NCBI GenBank assembly: GCA_028583685.1
Contig: JAMXIF010001177.1
Coordinates: forward strand, 4,607,318 to 4,671,317
Length of the DNA: 64,000 nt
Direction: 5' to 3'
From: Petaurus breviceps papuanus
Lineage: Eukaryota > Chordata > Mammalia > Diprotodontia > Petauridae
The position numbers and the translations under genes are program-made. Shown in pieces: positions 21,470 to 33,514 of the stretch (positions are counted from its first letter, which is position 1; each line of letters opens with the position of its first letter). Below the pieces are notes generated by a model that was not told the origin of the DNA, made no database searches, and worked only from the letters and a program-made list of their open reading frames with translations.

Positions 21470-22700
21470 AATTCAGATTATATAAAACAGAAAAATTTTC
21501 AAATAAACAAAATTAGGAGGAAAATGGTTAACTGGGAAGAAAATCCTTGAAGCAAGTTTCTCTGCTACAAGTTATATATATCATAGGAAATAATCCAAAT
21601 ATGAAGGAACAAGGGCCATTCCTCAATAAATAAATAGTCAAAGGATCTGAGCAGTATTTTCTCAAAGTAAGAAATCCAAGGTATTAACAGATATATTTTT
21701 TAGACTGTTATAAAGCATTAATAGTTAAAGAAATGAAAATGTAAACAGTGTTAAGGTTCTACCTCATACCCATCAGGTTGGCAAAAATGACAAAAAAAGA
21801 AAATTATATTTGTTGGAGAGGCTGTAAGAAAACAGTTGTACTAATATACTGTTGCTGGAGCTGTGAATTGGTCCATCCATTCTGGAAAGCAATTTGGAAC
21901 TACACCTATAAAAATCAGTTAACCATACTGTTTTAGTAGTTAACATAACTACTACTAGGCCCATATTCCTCATAAAGATCAAATAAGGAGGAAAAGGACC
22001 CATATGTATAAATAATATTTATAGCAGCTCTTTTTATAGTGGCAACTAAAAGGGTGCCCATGAATAGTGGGGTTATTAAACAAATTATGACATATGAATG
22101 CAATGCAATATTATTTTGTTGTAAGAAATGACAAAAGGACAGTTTGAAAGAAATCTGGAAAGACTAGTTTGAACTGATGTAGATTAAACTAAGCTGAACC
22201 TGGAGAACAATTTATACAATAACCTCAACATTTTAAAGAAAAACATTTCAAAAATTCTTAAGAATTATGATAGATGTATTGACCACAAAGATTTCAGAAG
22301 ATCTGATGAAACATGCTGCCTGCTACCTTTCTTCTGACAGAGGCAACCAGTTAGTGAAGTGGATAGAGCCCTGGAGTCAGAAGACCTGAGTTCAAATTCA
22401 GTCTCCAACACTTACCTGCTGTGTGACCTTGGGCAAGTCATTAATTGGTGTGCCTCAATTTCCTCAACTGTAAAACAGGGATAACAATAGCATCCACCTC
22501 CCAGGGCTGTTGTGAGAATCAAATAAGGTAATATTTGTAAAGTGCTTAGCACAGTGCCTGGAACATAGTAGGCATTTATAAAATGTTCCTTCCCTTCCTT
22601 TTGGATATGACCAATGTAGGGATTTACTTGACTTGGATTTGCGTATTTGATACAAGGGATTTATTTTTCTTCCTTTAATTTTTTTGAGGGGGGGAGAGAA
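21470..22700 (+). mobile_element. LINE-1 3' region, sense, old, split by a MIR
   Basis: 'tctacctcatacccatcaggttggcaaa', 'aaagcaatttggaactac', 'ttatagcagctctttttatagtggc' and 'gaaatctggaaagactagtttgaactgatgtag' follow L1 order. After a MIR it resumes with 'tgaccaatgtagggatttacttgac' and a G-rich tract. Confidence 0.75.
22341..22600 (+). mobile_element. MIR-family SINE, sense
   Basis: 'gtggatagagccctggagtcagaagacctgag', 'tgcctcaatttcctcaactgtaaaacagggataac' and 'cccagggctgttgtgagaatc..aagtgcttagcacagtgcctgg'. Full-length and well preserved. It lies within an L1 3' region, so it inserted later or the flanks are composite. Confidence 0.85.
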
Positions 22701-24678
22701 TGTGTGGGAGTGAGGAGAGAAAAACCAGCAACAAGATGATTGGGGAAAGAGAAGAAATGTAAGAAAAGAGGGCCATTGAAGCATTCTAAAAAAAATGGAC
22801 AGAAGAGAAGATGATTGGCGAGAGACAAAGAAGCAGAACAGCTTTGAAAATAGTTTGTTGAATTGGTTATATATTTGGAGGGAGAAGCAAGGTCTAGTGT
22901 AACTTCATGGCTGCACAAAGATTTGAGCAAAAAATTTTCTGACCTCAAATCAGGTGGCTCTTTCCACTTTTGAAAAATGAAGAACATGGTATATCTGGGA
23001 ATTCCTTCTTCCAATTTTCTTCCACAAACCTTTCTGCTTTCAAAACATGGTACACTTGACTTTCCCTCTCCCCTTAAATTTTTTTTTCATCTTTTAAGAC
23101 CAAAGCCTATGACACTTACTGTTCAAGATCAAATCAGTGACTAATAAGGTAACTCAACACCCCTGACAAGGATCTATTTTTTTCTGGTATTCTGAAGCCA
23201 TGGCCATATGATTTTTTCAATCTTATTGCCATCATTTCTCTTTGTATCTATTGGGGTCAGCATGAATAAAAAGATGGTCAGGAAAGGAATCATTGGAGCT
23301 CTAGTTTCAATGGGAGGGATCTATGCTCCCCTAAAGAAGATTCATTGAGATTGTTTTACCTAGAGGGCAAGTTATAGAAGGAAATCTCAGGACAAGGGAG
23401 TTCTTGGATCCTCTCCAACAACCCAAAGGTTTTGAACCTTGTTACAGAAGAAAGGCATTCTATGAATAAATGCAAGTTTGGAGAGTCTGATGGCTCAAGT
23501 GCTCCTAGAAACACCCTAAAGACAGCTAGGCTTCTTAGGCCTTTGATTCACTGGGTTGGGGGAGAAGAGAGCTGGGATAGGAGAAAGAAAGGAGGATGGC
23601 TCTGCCTGTGAACTGGTATGGAAGTAGCTAATTCTGAGATCAACTGCAGTCCACTGGAACTGGAGGAGGTAAGACAATACAAGGCAGTACAGTACAGGGT
23701 ACTGTTAAAAGAATGGCCAGATGCCAACTTTTGAAAGGGGATTCATTGAGCAGCAACATAATGTCTCTACCTTAATCCACACCAGCCTGCCCAGCTGCAT
23801 CCCCACCCAAAAGTTTGCAGAAGCTTATTACTCTGGTATGTCCTATCCAGCTCTAAATCTATGGTTCTAATCCTGTTATGATTTAAATCTATTAGTATTA
23901 TCCCCCTGTTATTGTCATATTCTCATTCTTCTTTAACAGGACATTTTATGAGCCTCAGTTATTTCATCTGTAAAATGGTGATATTGGACTAGCTGTCCCC
24001 TAAAGTTCTATTGTAAAACCCCAGCTAGGTTCATTTCTCCAAACTGAACTGGAATTAGCAGGCCTGGTTCCCAGAATGTGGTTCACTACTACCTTCAGGA
24101 TTCTAAGGTTAACTCTGAGGTTCCCTAGTATCTTCTTATAGTGTTATTCCTGAGCCCCCATTGCTGTGCTTCCCATAGATTATCATTCTGTAGGCTTAAT
24201 TATCTTTTAGAAAGGGTATTTACGAAACAGATATAGTAAGGACATTATTATCTCTCAAGCTGGAGGCACATTCTCCCCTTGCACACAGAAATTCCCCTGG
24301 AAAATTAGCTCAAATTTAGAGAGCTCATGAGGCCAACAAAAGGTAAACTCACAACTCTTGGTTACTGGAGTCTTTTTCTTCCTTTATGGAGTCATCATGA
24401 AGTTACCTTAGGTTTAGCTGGCTGCCAGGCTCCAAGGGTCCTTGCTTTGTAGCATCCAGAGGTTGCTTTTCCTCAGTGTATCTCAGGTCTTGGTACAGAT
24501 TCTACTGTCAGCCACTGTTGCTAGAGGTACACTTCTACTGACACTTGTGTGAATTCCAGATCTCTTGACCTTTTGAAATTCACAAGGTTGTCACCTAGGG
24601 AGCAGAGAAACTGTTATCAGGAGAGCAATAAACAATTCCCTCCCAGAAGTATTTTAGTAATCAATTCAAACCACCACT
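22701..24678. other. Mostly unassigned sequence
   Basis: Only small repeat pieces are seen: 22907-22977 shares 'aagatttgagca..aaattttctgacc' with the repeat at 16600, and 23930-24012 resembles a SINE 3' part ('cctcagttatttcatctgtaaaatgg'). The rest shows no family, RNA gene or convincing exon. Confidence 0.45.
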
Positions 24679-25798
24679 TGTAATGGTAATGTAATTTTGA
24701 ATTTGAAGATCCCTTTGTGTTGGCAAAAGTAGCAGGTATTTAACACTTAGTAACTGATTAAGCCTCTGATAGGGGGAACAGAAGGTATGAATTCCTGTCT
24801 CCTGTTAACTGACATAACAGGAAGGGGTTGGCAGAAGGAAGTGAAGTAGGTAATACTGTGTATATAAGAAAAGCCCCAGAGAGGCACAGTCAGAATTTCC
24901 TTGACACTGAGATCTGGTGGCAGAGCAGCTACAGAAGAATGGAGAACTGAGTCCTGAAAACTTGTGGTGGTGGAACTTCTTCTGAACAGGATCCCAAGAG
25001 CCCAGAGCCAGGAGTCAGGAGCTCAGGAGCACCAGAGCCCATGAGCCAGGAGCCCAGGTGACTGAAGCATGACCAGGATGCTGAGACTTTGTTTGTGGCT
25101 TCGTTGAGCCTTGAATTCCTTGGAACAGAAATGGTGAAGGAACTAACATGGACCAGACCCTGTGAACACCAGTGTGAAGCAGGACCTCCCCAGAGAGTTA
25201 GTCAAGGAACTGGGAGCTGTCTGCCACTGAACCCAGGTGACAGTCTGGTAAATCCAGGTAGAATCTGGGACCGTGGAAAGGGATCCAGGGAATCTGACAA
25301 CAGGCCCCAAGTCAAGACGAAGAAAAGACCTCTCCTTGGGTACTGAGTAATTATGGAATTATAATTTACTAGTGACCTAAGGGGTGGAGGATTTTGTGTA
25401 TGATACTTAGTAAGACTTTACTGAATAAGTGACTGATTGTCCTTTGAATACTTTGACTATTGTTACTGATTAGTGACTGATTGAGTTAATCAAGACTTTG
25501 CCCCAAGAGTGGAAGACTTTGACTGTGTACTTTGATACTACTGATAAGTGACTGATTGAATTAATTTAAGAGTGACTATTTTACTTTGAGACTATGTTGT
25601 GAATATTACATTGTGATTTTCTGTGATAAGTTGAAATATGGTGAATGCTGTATTTTGAATTATGCTGTACCTTGATTTTCCATGGATGTTTTGCTTTTGT
25701 TATGGAATAGAGTGATCACTATACTGAGTAATCAGAACCTTAAAAAAAGCTATTCACAGTAGCAGTCCTTCGGGAAAGCTTCTGTGCATGGCATTACA
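24679..25798 (+). mobile_element. LTR-like element, 1.1 kb, probably a solo LTR (ERV fossil)
   Basis: It begins tgtaatgg and ends gcattaca, giving TG...CA with inverted tips TGTAATG/CATTACA. The 4-bp repeat cact flanks it (24675-24678 and 25799-25802). A TATA box, tatataag, lies at 24861-24868. A 4-bp duplication fits a gamma-type (ERV1) integrase. It contains purine-rich repeats near 25000-25060 and diffuse internal repeats near 25400-25580. There is no second copy in the window, so the call rests on its ends. Confidence 0.5.
25400..25580. repeat. Imperfect internal repeats of the LTR-like element
   Basis: 'aagtgactgattg', 'tagtgactgattgagttaat' and 'aagtgactgattgaattaat' recur with intervening 'actttgac' blocks, at a spacing of roughly 60-90 bases. 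Confidence 0.6.
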
Positions 25799-26059
25799 CA
25801 CTCTAATGGCCTTTTGCTGGAATATAAAATTCCAAATTGATTTGCCATGGTATATGTAGACCCCTAAGTGTGCTGATTAAGCCAATCATAAGATATCTTC
25901 CTGTGTGCTGTCCTGTTTTTATCCAGTTACCCAGAACCCTATGATCCTTCCAAATTGATTTAAGGACTTAATCACATTTAGTTTAGATTGATTGGCTGAT
26001 TTAATCTGATGCTTCTGAGATTGCATTTAACTGGGGGTAGAGGGGCCTACTCTTATAAC

Positions 26060-27110
26060 ATATTCATTTTAGCAAGTACAAAGACTCAGACATGGGATAT
26101 GGAGTTCTGCATTTGGAAAAGAGAGAAAAGACCAGTTTGGCTGAATCACAGAGGGTAGGAAGAAGGGTAAAGTCCACTGAAGTTAAAAAGATAGCTTGAG
26201 GCTAGATTGTATAGGACTTTAAAATATTGCTGTTTGTTGTTGAAAACATATTTAGAGTTTTCTTGGCAAAGATCCTGGAGTGATTTGCCTTTTCCTTCTC
26301 CGGCTCATTTTATAGATGAAAAAAAAAACTCAGGCAAACAGGATGAAATAACTTGCCCAGGGTCACACAGCTAGTATGTATCTGAGGCCATATTTGAACT
26401 CAGAAAGACAAGTTTTCTTGACTCCAGCTCACGCACCCTAACCACTGTGCCACGTAGCTGCCCCTAAAAGCCAATTGAAGGAGTGTTATTTTATTCTAGA
26501 GGCAACAGGAAGCCACTCGAGTTGATTGAGTAGGGGAATCCCATGGACATTGTTTGAAGATTAACACATTAAATTATTTGAATATTAAATTGCTTTTGTT
26601 CTAGGATGAGGTGGAGAAAGAATTAAAGCAAGGAAAATAATTAGAAAGCTCTTGCAATAATCTTGGTGAGAGATGATGAGGTCCTGACCTAAGGTGATTG
26701 CTAAATAGAGAGAAGGGGTCAGATGCCACAGATGTTGTGAAGGTACAAAAGGCAAAACTTGGCAAATGACTACATATGTGGCATGTGGGAAAATGAAGAG
26801 TTTAGAATAATGCCAAGGTTACAAATCCAGCAGACTAGAAGGATGGTGGCAAATATAAATAGGGAACACAAATATAATATAAATAAGGAAATTTGGAAGA
26901 GAAGGTTTAGGGTAAAGTTCAATTTGGTACACGTTGAATTTCAGATATCTCAAGGACATCCAGTTTGAAATGTCCAATAGACAAATGGAAAAGTTATAGT
27001 TTTCCATTATTCTGCTTTACCATTCCAAGAGTTTGTCATGGAATGTAATTCTTGAAGTCAAGGGAATGGGAAGGAAGGAATGAAAGAGATCCTGTAGGAA
27101 CTAAGAAAAA
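26060..27110 (-). mobile_element. LINE-2, antisense, split by a MAR1-like SINE
   Basis: 'agtttggctgaatcacagagggtagg', 'aggctagattgtataggactttaaa', then after the SINE 'tctagaggcaacaggaagccactcgag', 'cagatgccacagatgttgtgaagg' and 'tccagtttgaaatgtccaatag' follow reversed L2 order. Confidence 0.8.
26229..26465 (-). mobile_element. MAR1-like CORE-SINE, antisense
   Basis: Starts with the reversed RTE-type tail ('gttttcttggcaaagatcctggagtgatttgcc'), then CORE and tRNA half ending 'accactgtgccacgtagctgcccc'. Confidence 0.85.
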
Positions 27111-27544
27111 CAAAATGGTACTGAAAGGAAAGGGGGCAAATAAAAAAATGTCCGAAAAGGTCACAAAGGGATCAAGAGCTAAACAAGGGCAAATAACAAG
27201 AACAAAAAGTCACAAGAAAGAGCTGTGTAGCCCTTTATCCCATCCAGCTTTCTAGTCTCTTCTATTCTCTTCTTGCTCCTAGCTTGCAAACTTCCCAGGT
27301 ATACATCAGCACCCAGCCAGATTGTCATAGAAAGAAGGAAGGATTGTAAAGTCATTTCTGGCAAAAAGCAAGATCAAGGAATGTCTTAGTTATTCTATTT
27401 ATTTCACTTAGGGCCTAAGGTGGAAAAGATGTCCCCACTGGTACCACTTTCATTTAATTTCTTTAGTGACTAGTTGCCTTTGCTGTTTTAAATGTTGTGT
27501 GTCCTTTCACATACCTTAATCTAATTTTGTGGTAAAGCTGGTCA

Positions 27545-27800
27545 ACACTTCAGAATCAGGTACCTAGCAGATCTGGAATAGGGTCAGAGTTGATTTGGAG
27601 TCAGGAAGACCTGAGCTTGAATCCTGATTCAGAGATCTACCAGCTGTTTATTTTTGGTATTTAACCTCTCTTACATTCAATTTACTCTTTTAATAAAATG
27701 AGGATAACAATAGTACCTATCTTACAAGGCTGTTGTGAGGATAAAATAAGATAATATTAAGTGCTTTGCAAACCTTAAAATGCTAGCTATTATTGTCATT
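27545..27800 (+). mobile_element. MIR-family SINE, sense
   Basis: 'ggagtcaggaagacctgagcttgaatcc', 'aataaaatgaggataacaatagtacc' and 'aaggctgttgtgaggataaaataagataata..aagtgctttgcaaacc'. Diverged but full-length. Confidence 0.8.
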
Positions 27801-27804
27801 ATAG

Positions 27805-27928
27805 AACAGCTAGGTGGCACAGTGAATAAAGTGCCTGACCTAAACCACTCCAGTATCTTTTCCAAGAAAACCCTAAATTGGGGTTACAAAGAGTCAGACA
27901 TGACTGAAAAATGAATGAACAGCAACAT
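27805..27928 (+). mobile_element. MAR1-like SINE, internally shortened
   Basis: Head 'aacagctaggtggcacagtgaataaag' runs directly into the RTE tail 'aaaccactccagtatcttttccaagaaaaccc' and 'agtcagacatgactgaa', so the middle of the element is missing. Confidence 0.8.
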
Positions 27929-28099
27929 TATCATTATAGTCAAGAAATTATGATGTCTTTTCCTGTGAAGTTGGATTTTTAAGATAGAGAACACTGTATT
28001 AATTAGAATTTCCCAAAAAAGTGTATCTTTATTAGGGCAGTTAGAAGAAGTATACATGGACAGAGGGTGCTGGTATAAGTTGACTTTGATGGAATGATA

Positions 28100-29574
28100 C
28101 AAAAAAAAAATTAAGGGATGTGAGAAAGAGGACTGCCCTGGGAGAAAAGGAAAAGGAGAGGTAGAATGGGGTAAATTATGTCACATGAAGAGGTGCAAAA
28201 AGATCTATTACATGTCTTTCTACCCTTTACAGCTATGAAAGTAGAGAGAAAGAAGGAAGGTGGGGTGAACATTTCTTGACTCTTACTCTCATCAGCTTTC
28301 GATCAGAGAGGAAACAGCATACGCACTCATTTGGGTATAGAAATCTATCTTACCCTATAGGGAAGTAGGAGGGAAGGGGGACAAGAAAAGGGGGGGGACT
28401 GATAGAAGGAAAGACAGATTGAAGGAGGAGGTGCTCAGAAGCAAAAATGACAAATGCTGGTGAGGAGGGAGGGAGGGAAGGAGGAGGGTGGAGAGAGAGA
28501 GAGAGAGAGAAGTAAAATTTCCCCAAAAAGGAATGGATTGCCTTGTTAGTTCCTTATGATAGGAAGTATCCAAGATTGAAACTAAATGATCAAATGTCGG
28601 TGATCTTATTCTGTATCTTTGGTACAGTGGTCACTCAATAGATACTTAATGAGTGGTAATTACAGAGGGGACTCCTGAATTGGGTAGGAAGTTGAGCTAA
28701 ATTACCTTTAAGCTTTCTTTCAAAATTAGGATCCTTCTAGAACTAGAAGCTTTAGGTATAAATTAAGTACTTTATTACCTGAGCTTCAACAGGTATTAAT
28801 CACTGCTTACCTCAAGTCTAGGATTCTTTAAAACCTACAAAGAAAACATCCTGAATCTTCATCTTGAAGCCTTCTCTGGTTTATTTTCAACTCCAGCTTT
28901 AGCTTCCAGGGTTCTCTGCAGCTTTGTAACATAAAGCTGTTGCTCCCCTCCAGCCTTTAACCAATTGTTTACAAGTTTTCAAAGATTTACACAGAGAGAT
29001 TCTCCTCCCAGCTTTTATCTGCTCTTCGCCGGTAAGGCTTCCCTGGGGAAAGGAGTATCACTAGTGTGTGTAAGCATATCTTAAGTCCTGTGACTATCTC
29101 TTTCTAACTAGGGACTTCTCAGACAATTAACTTGAATCTTGATCTGACTATTACTATCCCCTCCCTCATGATGAATGTTTGATTTCTCTAACTGCAGAGT
29201 TTCTTTATTAAGTCCTTATTAAGTAAAAGGCTCCCTCACATTTTACAATATGCCCTCTTCCTTCAAGTTGCCTTTAATTCTTAAAGGTGCTAAAGCCTTT
29301 TTTTTCTTTTGAATATTTAAAAACATATTTGGACCTAATAGTTTTCAAATGGAAAAACAGTATAAAAAGCAAAGAGGTACTCAGTATGTTCTTTGACATA
29401 TTTTTCCCCTTCTATTCCTACTAGGTGGTGGCTGTGAAGGGTTAACTTGATAGGCCAAGAAAAGGACACAGGTGCCATAGGACATATCTTCTTATTTATA
29501 TTGTAATAACACAAGATCTTGCAAAAAGGCTAATATGAAACTGATGAAATTTTCTTCTAACACTGGTTTTTTTT
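28100..29574. other. Mostly unassigned; short (GA)n run
   Basis: A purine-rich stretch (28360-28515) ends in gagagagagagagagaga near 28494-28511. The rest (28550-29560) shows no family I can name. Confidence 0.5.
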
Positions 29575-29712
29575 TTTTTGGAGGGCAGTTGGGGTTGTGA
29601 CTTGCCCAAGGTCACATGGCTAGTTTCTGTGTTAAGTGTCTGAGGCTGGTTTTGAACTCAGGTCCTCCTGACTCAAGGGCCAGTGCTCTATTCACTGCGC
29701 CACCTAGCCTCC
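29575..29712 (-). mobile_element. A-tailed tRNA-derived SINE, subfamily A
   Basis: 'ggagggcagttggggttgtgacttgcccaaggtcacat' and head 'ttcactgcgccacctagcctcccc'. Similar flanks tctaacactg/tctatcactg suggest a target duplication. Confidence 0.8.
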
Positions 29713-31702
29713 CCTCTATCACTGTTTTTTAAGAAAGAGAATGGAAAAGTAAGCACAGAATTTACATGTAGAATTTGTGCTGCCCATATAGGTTATGATT
29801 GTCCACATGGGTTATCTAAATGAAGTTTGAGGGAAAGCATGGAAAGAAAAATATCTCTGGAATCTTGCCCACTCCTCTAGGGACACTGAGATCCCTGTTA
29901 TTCGGGGAGCAGGGGCCATGAAGCTGGTCACTCTATTCTTCTCTGAAAGAGAAGAGGCCTAGACCAGAATCATGTTTACTTGCTTCCCTAGGGACACTAG
30001 TTGGTCTAGGGACACTAGTTCAAACTACTTTCTTGGCAGCTATCTCATAATAGGAGAGGGTACCCCCAAGTTTACACCAACAGGCTTTATTCCTTCCCAC
30101 CAAAAACTGGTTTCACAAAATAACATCACAAATAGTAAATAATAAGCAAACCCATTTGTCCAGGTAAATAACAAACCAAAATTAGAGAAGTTATACAGAT
30201 TAGAATACAATAGAACATAAACAAATATGAGTAGAATGAGCTGAAATCTCACTCTACTAAGAGAAAGATCCCAATTTCACCCAAGAGGAAATTCCCCAAA
30301 GTCTCTAGGGAGGCAAGCTGGAGTCAGGGATGTGTTGCCTCGCTAGTTTTGCCTACATGTTTGCTGCTCCCAAAGTTGTTTTTTTTTTTTCCTCTTTCTT
30401 CTCCCTGGAGTCTGTCCCAAGAGAATCTGGAAACACATGTGTCTCTCTTGAAGCAGTAACAAAAATTGTTTCTTCTTCCCAAAGCTCTCACACCAATTCT
30501 TCCTCTCCTAAAGGCATTGCTGCAAAGCATCATTCTCTCTACCAGTTTGGAGAGTCTTATTTGAAGGGCTCCAGGCTTGGCTGGAAACCTGGGTTATGTA
30601 CAATTAGATCCATATAAAGTATAAGTGAGAATCTTAATACTTAGAAAGTCCATTTGTGTTTAAAGGCAAGATGGACTAACATAAAGTCCAAAATCTAGAA
30701 GACTAACTACAAGCCACTCACGTTGATCAATATATTGATCCCCCTCTCTCCCACTTTTTGCTTCTGCTCCCCAGGTTTTTAAAATTGCACTATCATTTGA
30801 CCTTCCAGTGGTGTCTTTGCTGCCTCCAAATCCCTTGGCTCCAAACTACATTTTAGTTTGGACAGCTAACCCATTAAGATTTCTGGTTTCTGTAAGCCCA
30901 GTTCATAATACTTCCAGGTCAGAGCCAAAGTGTTGTGCTAGTCCACAGGGAACACCAATAAGAAAGGATAAAATATTCTACCCTCCCTGCCCCACCCCAA
31001 GACATTGATAACGGTGCTCCAGAAATCCTTTAGGACTGTGTAGTGGGTGTAGCTGGCTCACCCATATGATTTTTATATGTCTTAGGAGTCCTGATTGTGT
31101 TCCATTTGCTGACTCTAGGGGCCAATGACTTAAACCCATAATAGGCTTTGTGGCCTAAACACAACACAGGCAGTTGGATTCCATTCTCTGCTCAAAGGAG
31201 ACACTCTTCTGAGGAAAACGGAGAGAAGCTTTACTGTGTGGAGTAATTTTTCCAAAGCAGCCTTGCTAGGCCTCTGTCTTAAGGGTTTTTTTCCCTTGCC
31301 TGCAGTGCAGGGGAGTTCCTGTGTTGTTGTGAGCGAGTGGGTGAGCCTAGGCTATTTTGGGGCTTCTTTCCCCAGCTGCTTAGCATAGCAGGTGTTCCAA
31401 TGGAACATGAGAGCTGCCAGGATATTTGCTGCCTCTACCCTTGTGCTCAAACGCTCATGTCTGGGGAAGCTGAGCCCTGCCAAAATCCCAGTTTTCATTT
31501 TCTTTCTTTTCCCTTTCTATTACATGGCAAGACAAAACACTGTCACACTGTCGGGTATAAACTATGGATTTTCTTGTGTGTTTCTATAGGGGAGATTGTA
31601 CTCTTTTGGCATAAGCTTCTTGTCTTTGTCACCTTAATTTTAAAAACCGAATATCCACATTCAGTCATCACCTTGGAAGTATTTCCCCAATTACCAAATA
31701 AT
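29713..31702. other. Unassigned 2-kb stretch
   Basis: No repeat family recognised and no convincing exon or RNA gene. It includes a perfect 16-bp palindrome gatcaatatattgatc at 30725-30740 and a local near-repeat 'tagggacactagtt' twice at 29991-30021. Confidence 0.45.
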
Positions 31703-32030
31703 GCTACTTTAAAAAAAATAGTTTTTTAACTAGTTTTCCTCATCTTACCTAGGCAGGAAGTATTAGGTGCTACTCACAGTCTGATGTCATTACTGATCAG
31801 CTTGGTAGCTTTTGACGTGCTCTGTTTCCAACCTGGGTCTGCTTGCTTCTCTTTAGACAACCTTGTGATTTCCACCTCCTCGCAGGAGTTCATTTTATTA
31901 ATGCTGAATTTAGTGCAGACACATGATCAGCATGACCCACTGGAGCACAGAACTCCAGAACTTGAAACCCAACAGCCTCAGCTTTCCCTATAGATCGCTG
32001 GAATTATAGGCATGTACCACCATGCCTAGC
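31703..32030 (-). pseudogene. Retroposed 7SL RNA pseudogene
   Basis: The plus strand is the reverse complement of most of SRP 7SL RNA: 'cattactgatcagcttggtagcttttgacgtgctctgtttcc', 'aacctgggtctgcttgcttctctttag', 'atgctgaatttagtgcagacac', 'agaactccagaacttgaaac' and 'ggaattataggcatgtaccaccatgcc'. Both Alu- and S-domain parts are present in order. It is flanked by 11-bp repeats taccaaataat (31692-31702 and 32031-32041), so L1 machinery inserted it. It is diverged and unlikely to function. Confidence 0.9.
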
Positions 32031-32119
32031 TACCAAATAATACCAATCCTGTGTGTTTGTCTGTAGAAAAATACATATGCCAGAGCTAATAATTTCTCTT
32101 ATTTTCAAGTAAGAAGACA

Positions 32120-32345
32120 TGGAGAGACAAAGTGGAGTAGTGGGCAAAGAGCCCGTCTTGGAGTCAGGAAAACTTGGTTTCAAATTCTTTCATTTCTGAC
32201 ACATATTGGCTGTATGATCCCTTAAGCAAATCACTTAACCTCTAGGCAACTCTCTAAGATTATAAATTGCAGATAAGGTAGGGAGTTTGTCCCTTTGGGA
32301 GTTTCCTATGCCTTTGAAATCACAGGCCCAGTCCCTATCCTCTAG
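32120..32345 (+). mobile_element. CORE-SINE, Mon-type tail
   Basis: tRNA-like half ('cttggagtcaggaaaacttggtttcaaat'), 'aaatcacttaacctctaggcaactctctaag' and 'gaaatcacaggcccagtccctatcc'. The 'ggcaactctctaagattataaattgcag' segment is shared with 44865. Confidence 0.7.
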
Positions 32346-32504
32346 ATAATATTATTTTAGCACTTGGTATTGTCAACATATCTCTTAAAGAAAACACAAA
32401 ATCTAGAGAACCAAAGTAACCTTTTCTATAACCTTATCAACTTTACACCAGGTAGGAATATTACTTCCTATTTTTTTAACCTACAAACTCACTTAGATTC
32501 TGTT

Positions 32505-33255
32505 TTATTTTTATAGTTATGGAAACAAATTTCTGCATTAGCCATGTGCAGAAAACAAAAAGTAAGAAAAAGAAATAGAGAAGAAAATATGCTGCTTTCA
32601 ATCTGTACTCTGAGTCCATCAGCTGTTTATCTGGAGGCAGATAGCATATTTCATCAGGAGTCCTTCAGAAATGTGACTGGTCATTGTGTTGATCCGAGTT
32701 ACTCCGTCTTTCACAGCTAATTATCTTTATACTATTTCTGTTATTGTATAAATTGTGCTCTTGATTTGGCTCACTTCACTCTGTCATTTCAAACAAGTCT
32801 TCCCTGTTTTTTTTTAAACCATCCCCTTCATCATTTCTTACAGCTCAATAGTATTCCTTCACATTCCTATTACCGTAAGTTATTCAGCCATTCCCCCAAA
32901 TAATGGTAATCTCTTCAGTTTCCAGTTCTTTGCTACCACAAAAAGAGTTGCTACAAGTATTTTTATACATATAGATCTTTTTTCCCTTGATTTCTTTGAG
33001 GTACAGACCTAGCAGTGGTATCACTGGGGTCAGAGGGTGCACAGAGTTTAGTGGCTTTTTGGCCATAGTTCTTTCCAAGTTGATTTCTAGAATGGTTGAG
33101 ATTAATTCACAGCTCTACCAACCATGAATTTATGTACGTATTATCCCACAATCCCTCTAGCATCTGTCATTTTTCTTTTTTTGTCATCTAAATAGTTCTG
33201 ATGTTTGTGAAGGGGTAACTTAGAGTTGTTTTAATTAGCATTTCTCTAATTATTT
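32505..33255 (-). mobile_element. LINE-1 3' UTR, antisense
   Basis: 'tctgagtccatcagctgtttatctggaggcagatagc', 'ttgattggctcacttcactctg'-like text, 'catcatttcttacagctcaatagtattcc' and 'agttctttgctaccacaaaaagagttgctac' follow the reversed L1 3' UTR. Confidence 0.8.
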
Positions 33256-33514
33256 GTTATTTAGAGCAAGGAAGGCTGCTTCCAAATATCTCCATATATT
33301 ACCTGTTTCTGGTGCACAGAATACTGTGCTCAGGTCCTTTGGACCTTAGGATATAAATCATTCCCAGAGAAAAAAGATACGCCATTAATATTATACAGTA
33401 GCCTTACTTATCCAGCAAACTCAGCTATCTGGGACACAGTTGAAATGTTGTAAATTGTAGCATCAAGTAACAAACTGAACAGTGAACATCAAGGAGAGTT
33501 CTGATCCTAGAAAT

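Noticed and set aside
25089-25346. 85-codon open frame as a host exon
   Set aside because: It falls inside the LTR-like element at 24679-25798 and has no recognisable domain.
29991-30021. Tandem 'tagggacactagtt' repeat as a possible regulatory array
   Set aside because: There are only two copies, with no further structure.
31930-32030. Alu-like text ('ggaattataggcatgtaccaccatgcc')
   Set aside because: The match continues beyond Alu into the 7SL S domain, so it is a 7SL retrocopy, not an Alu or contamination.
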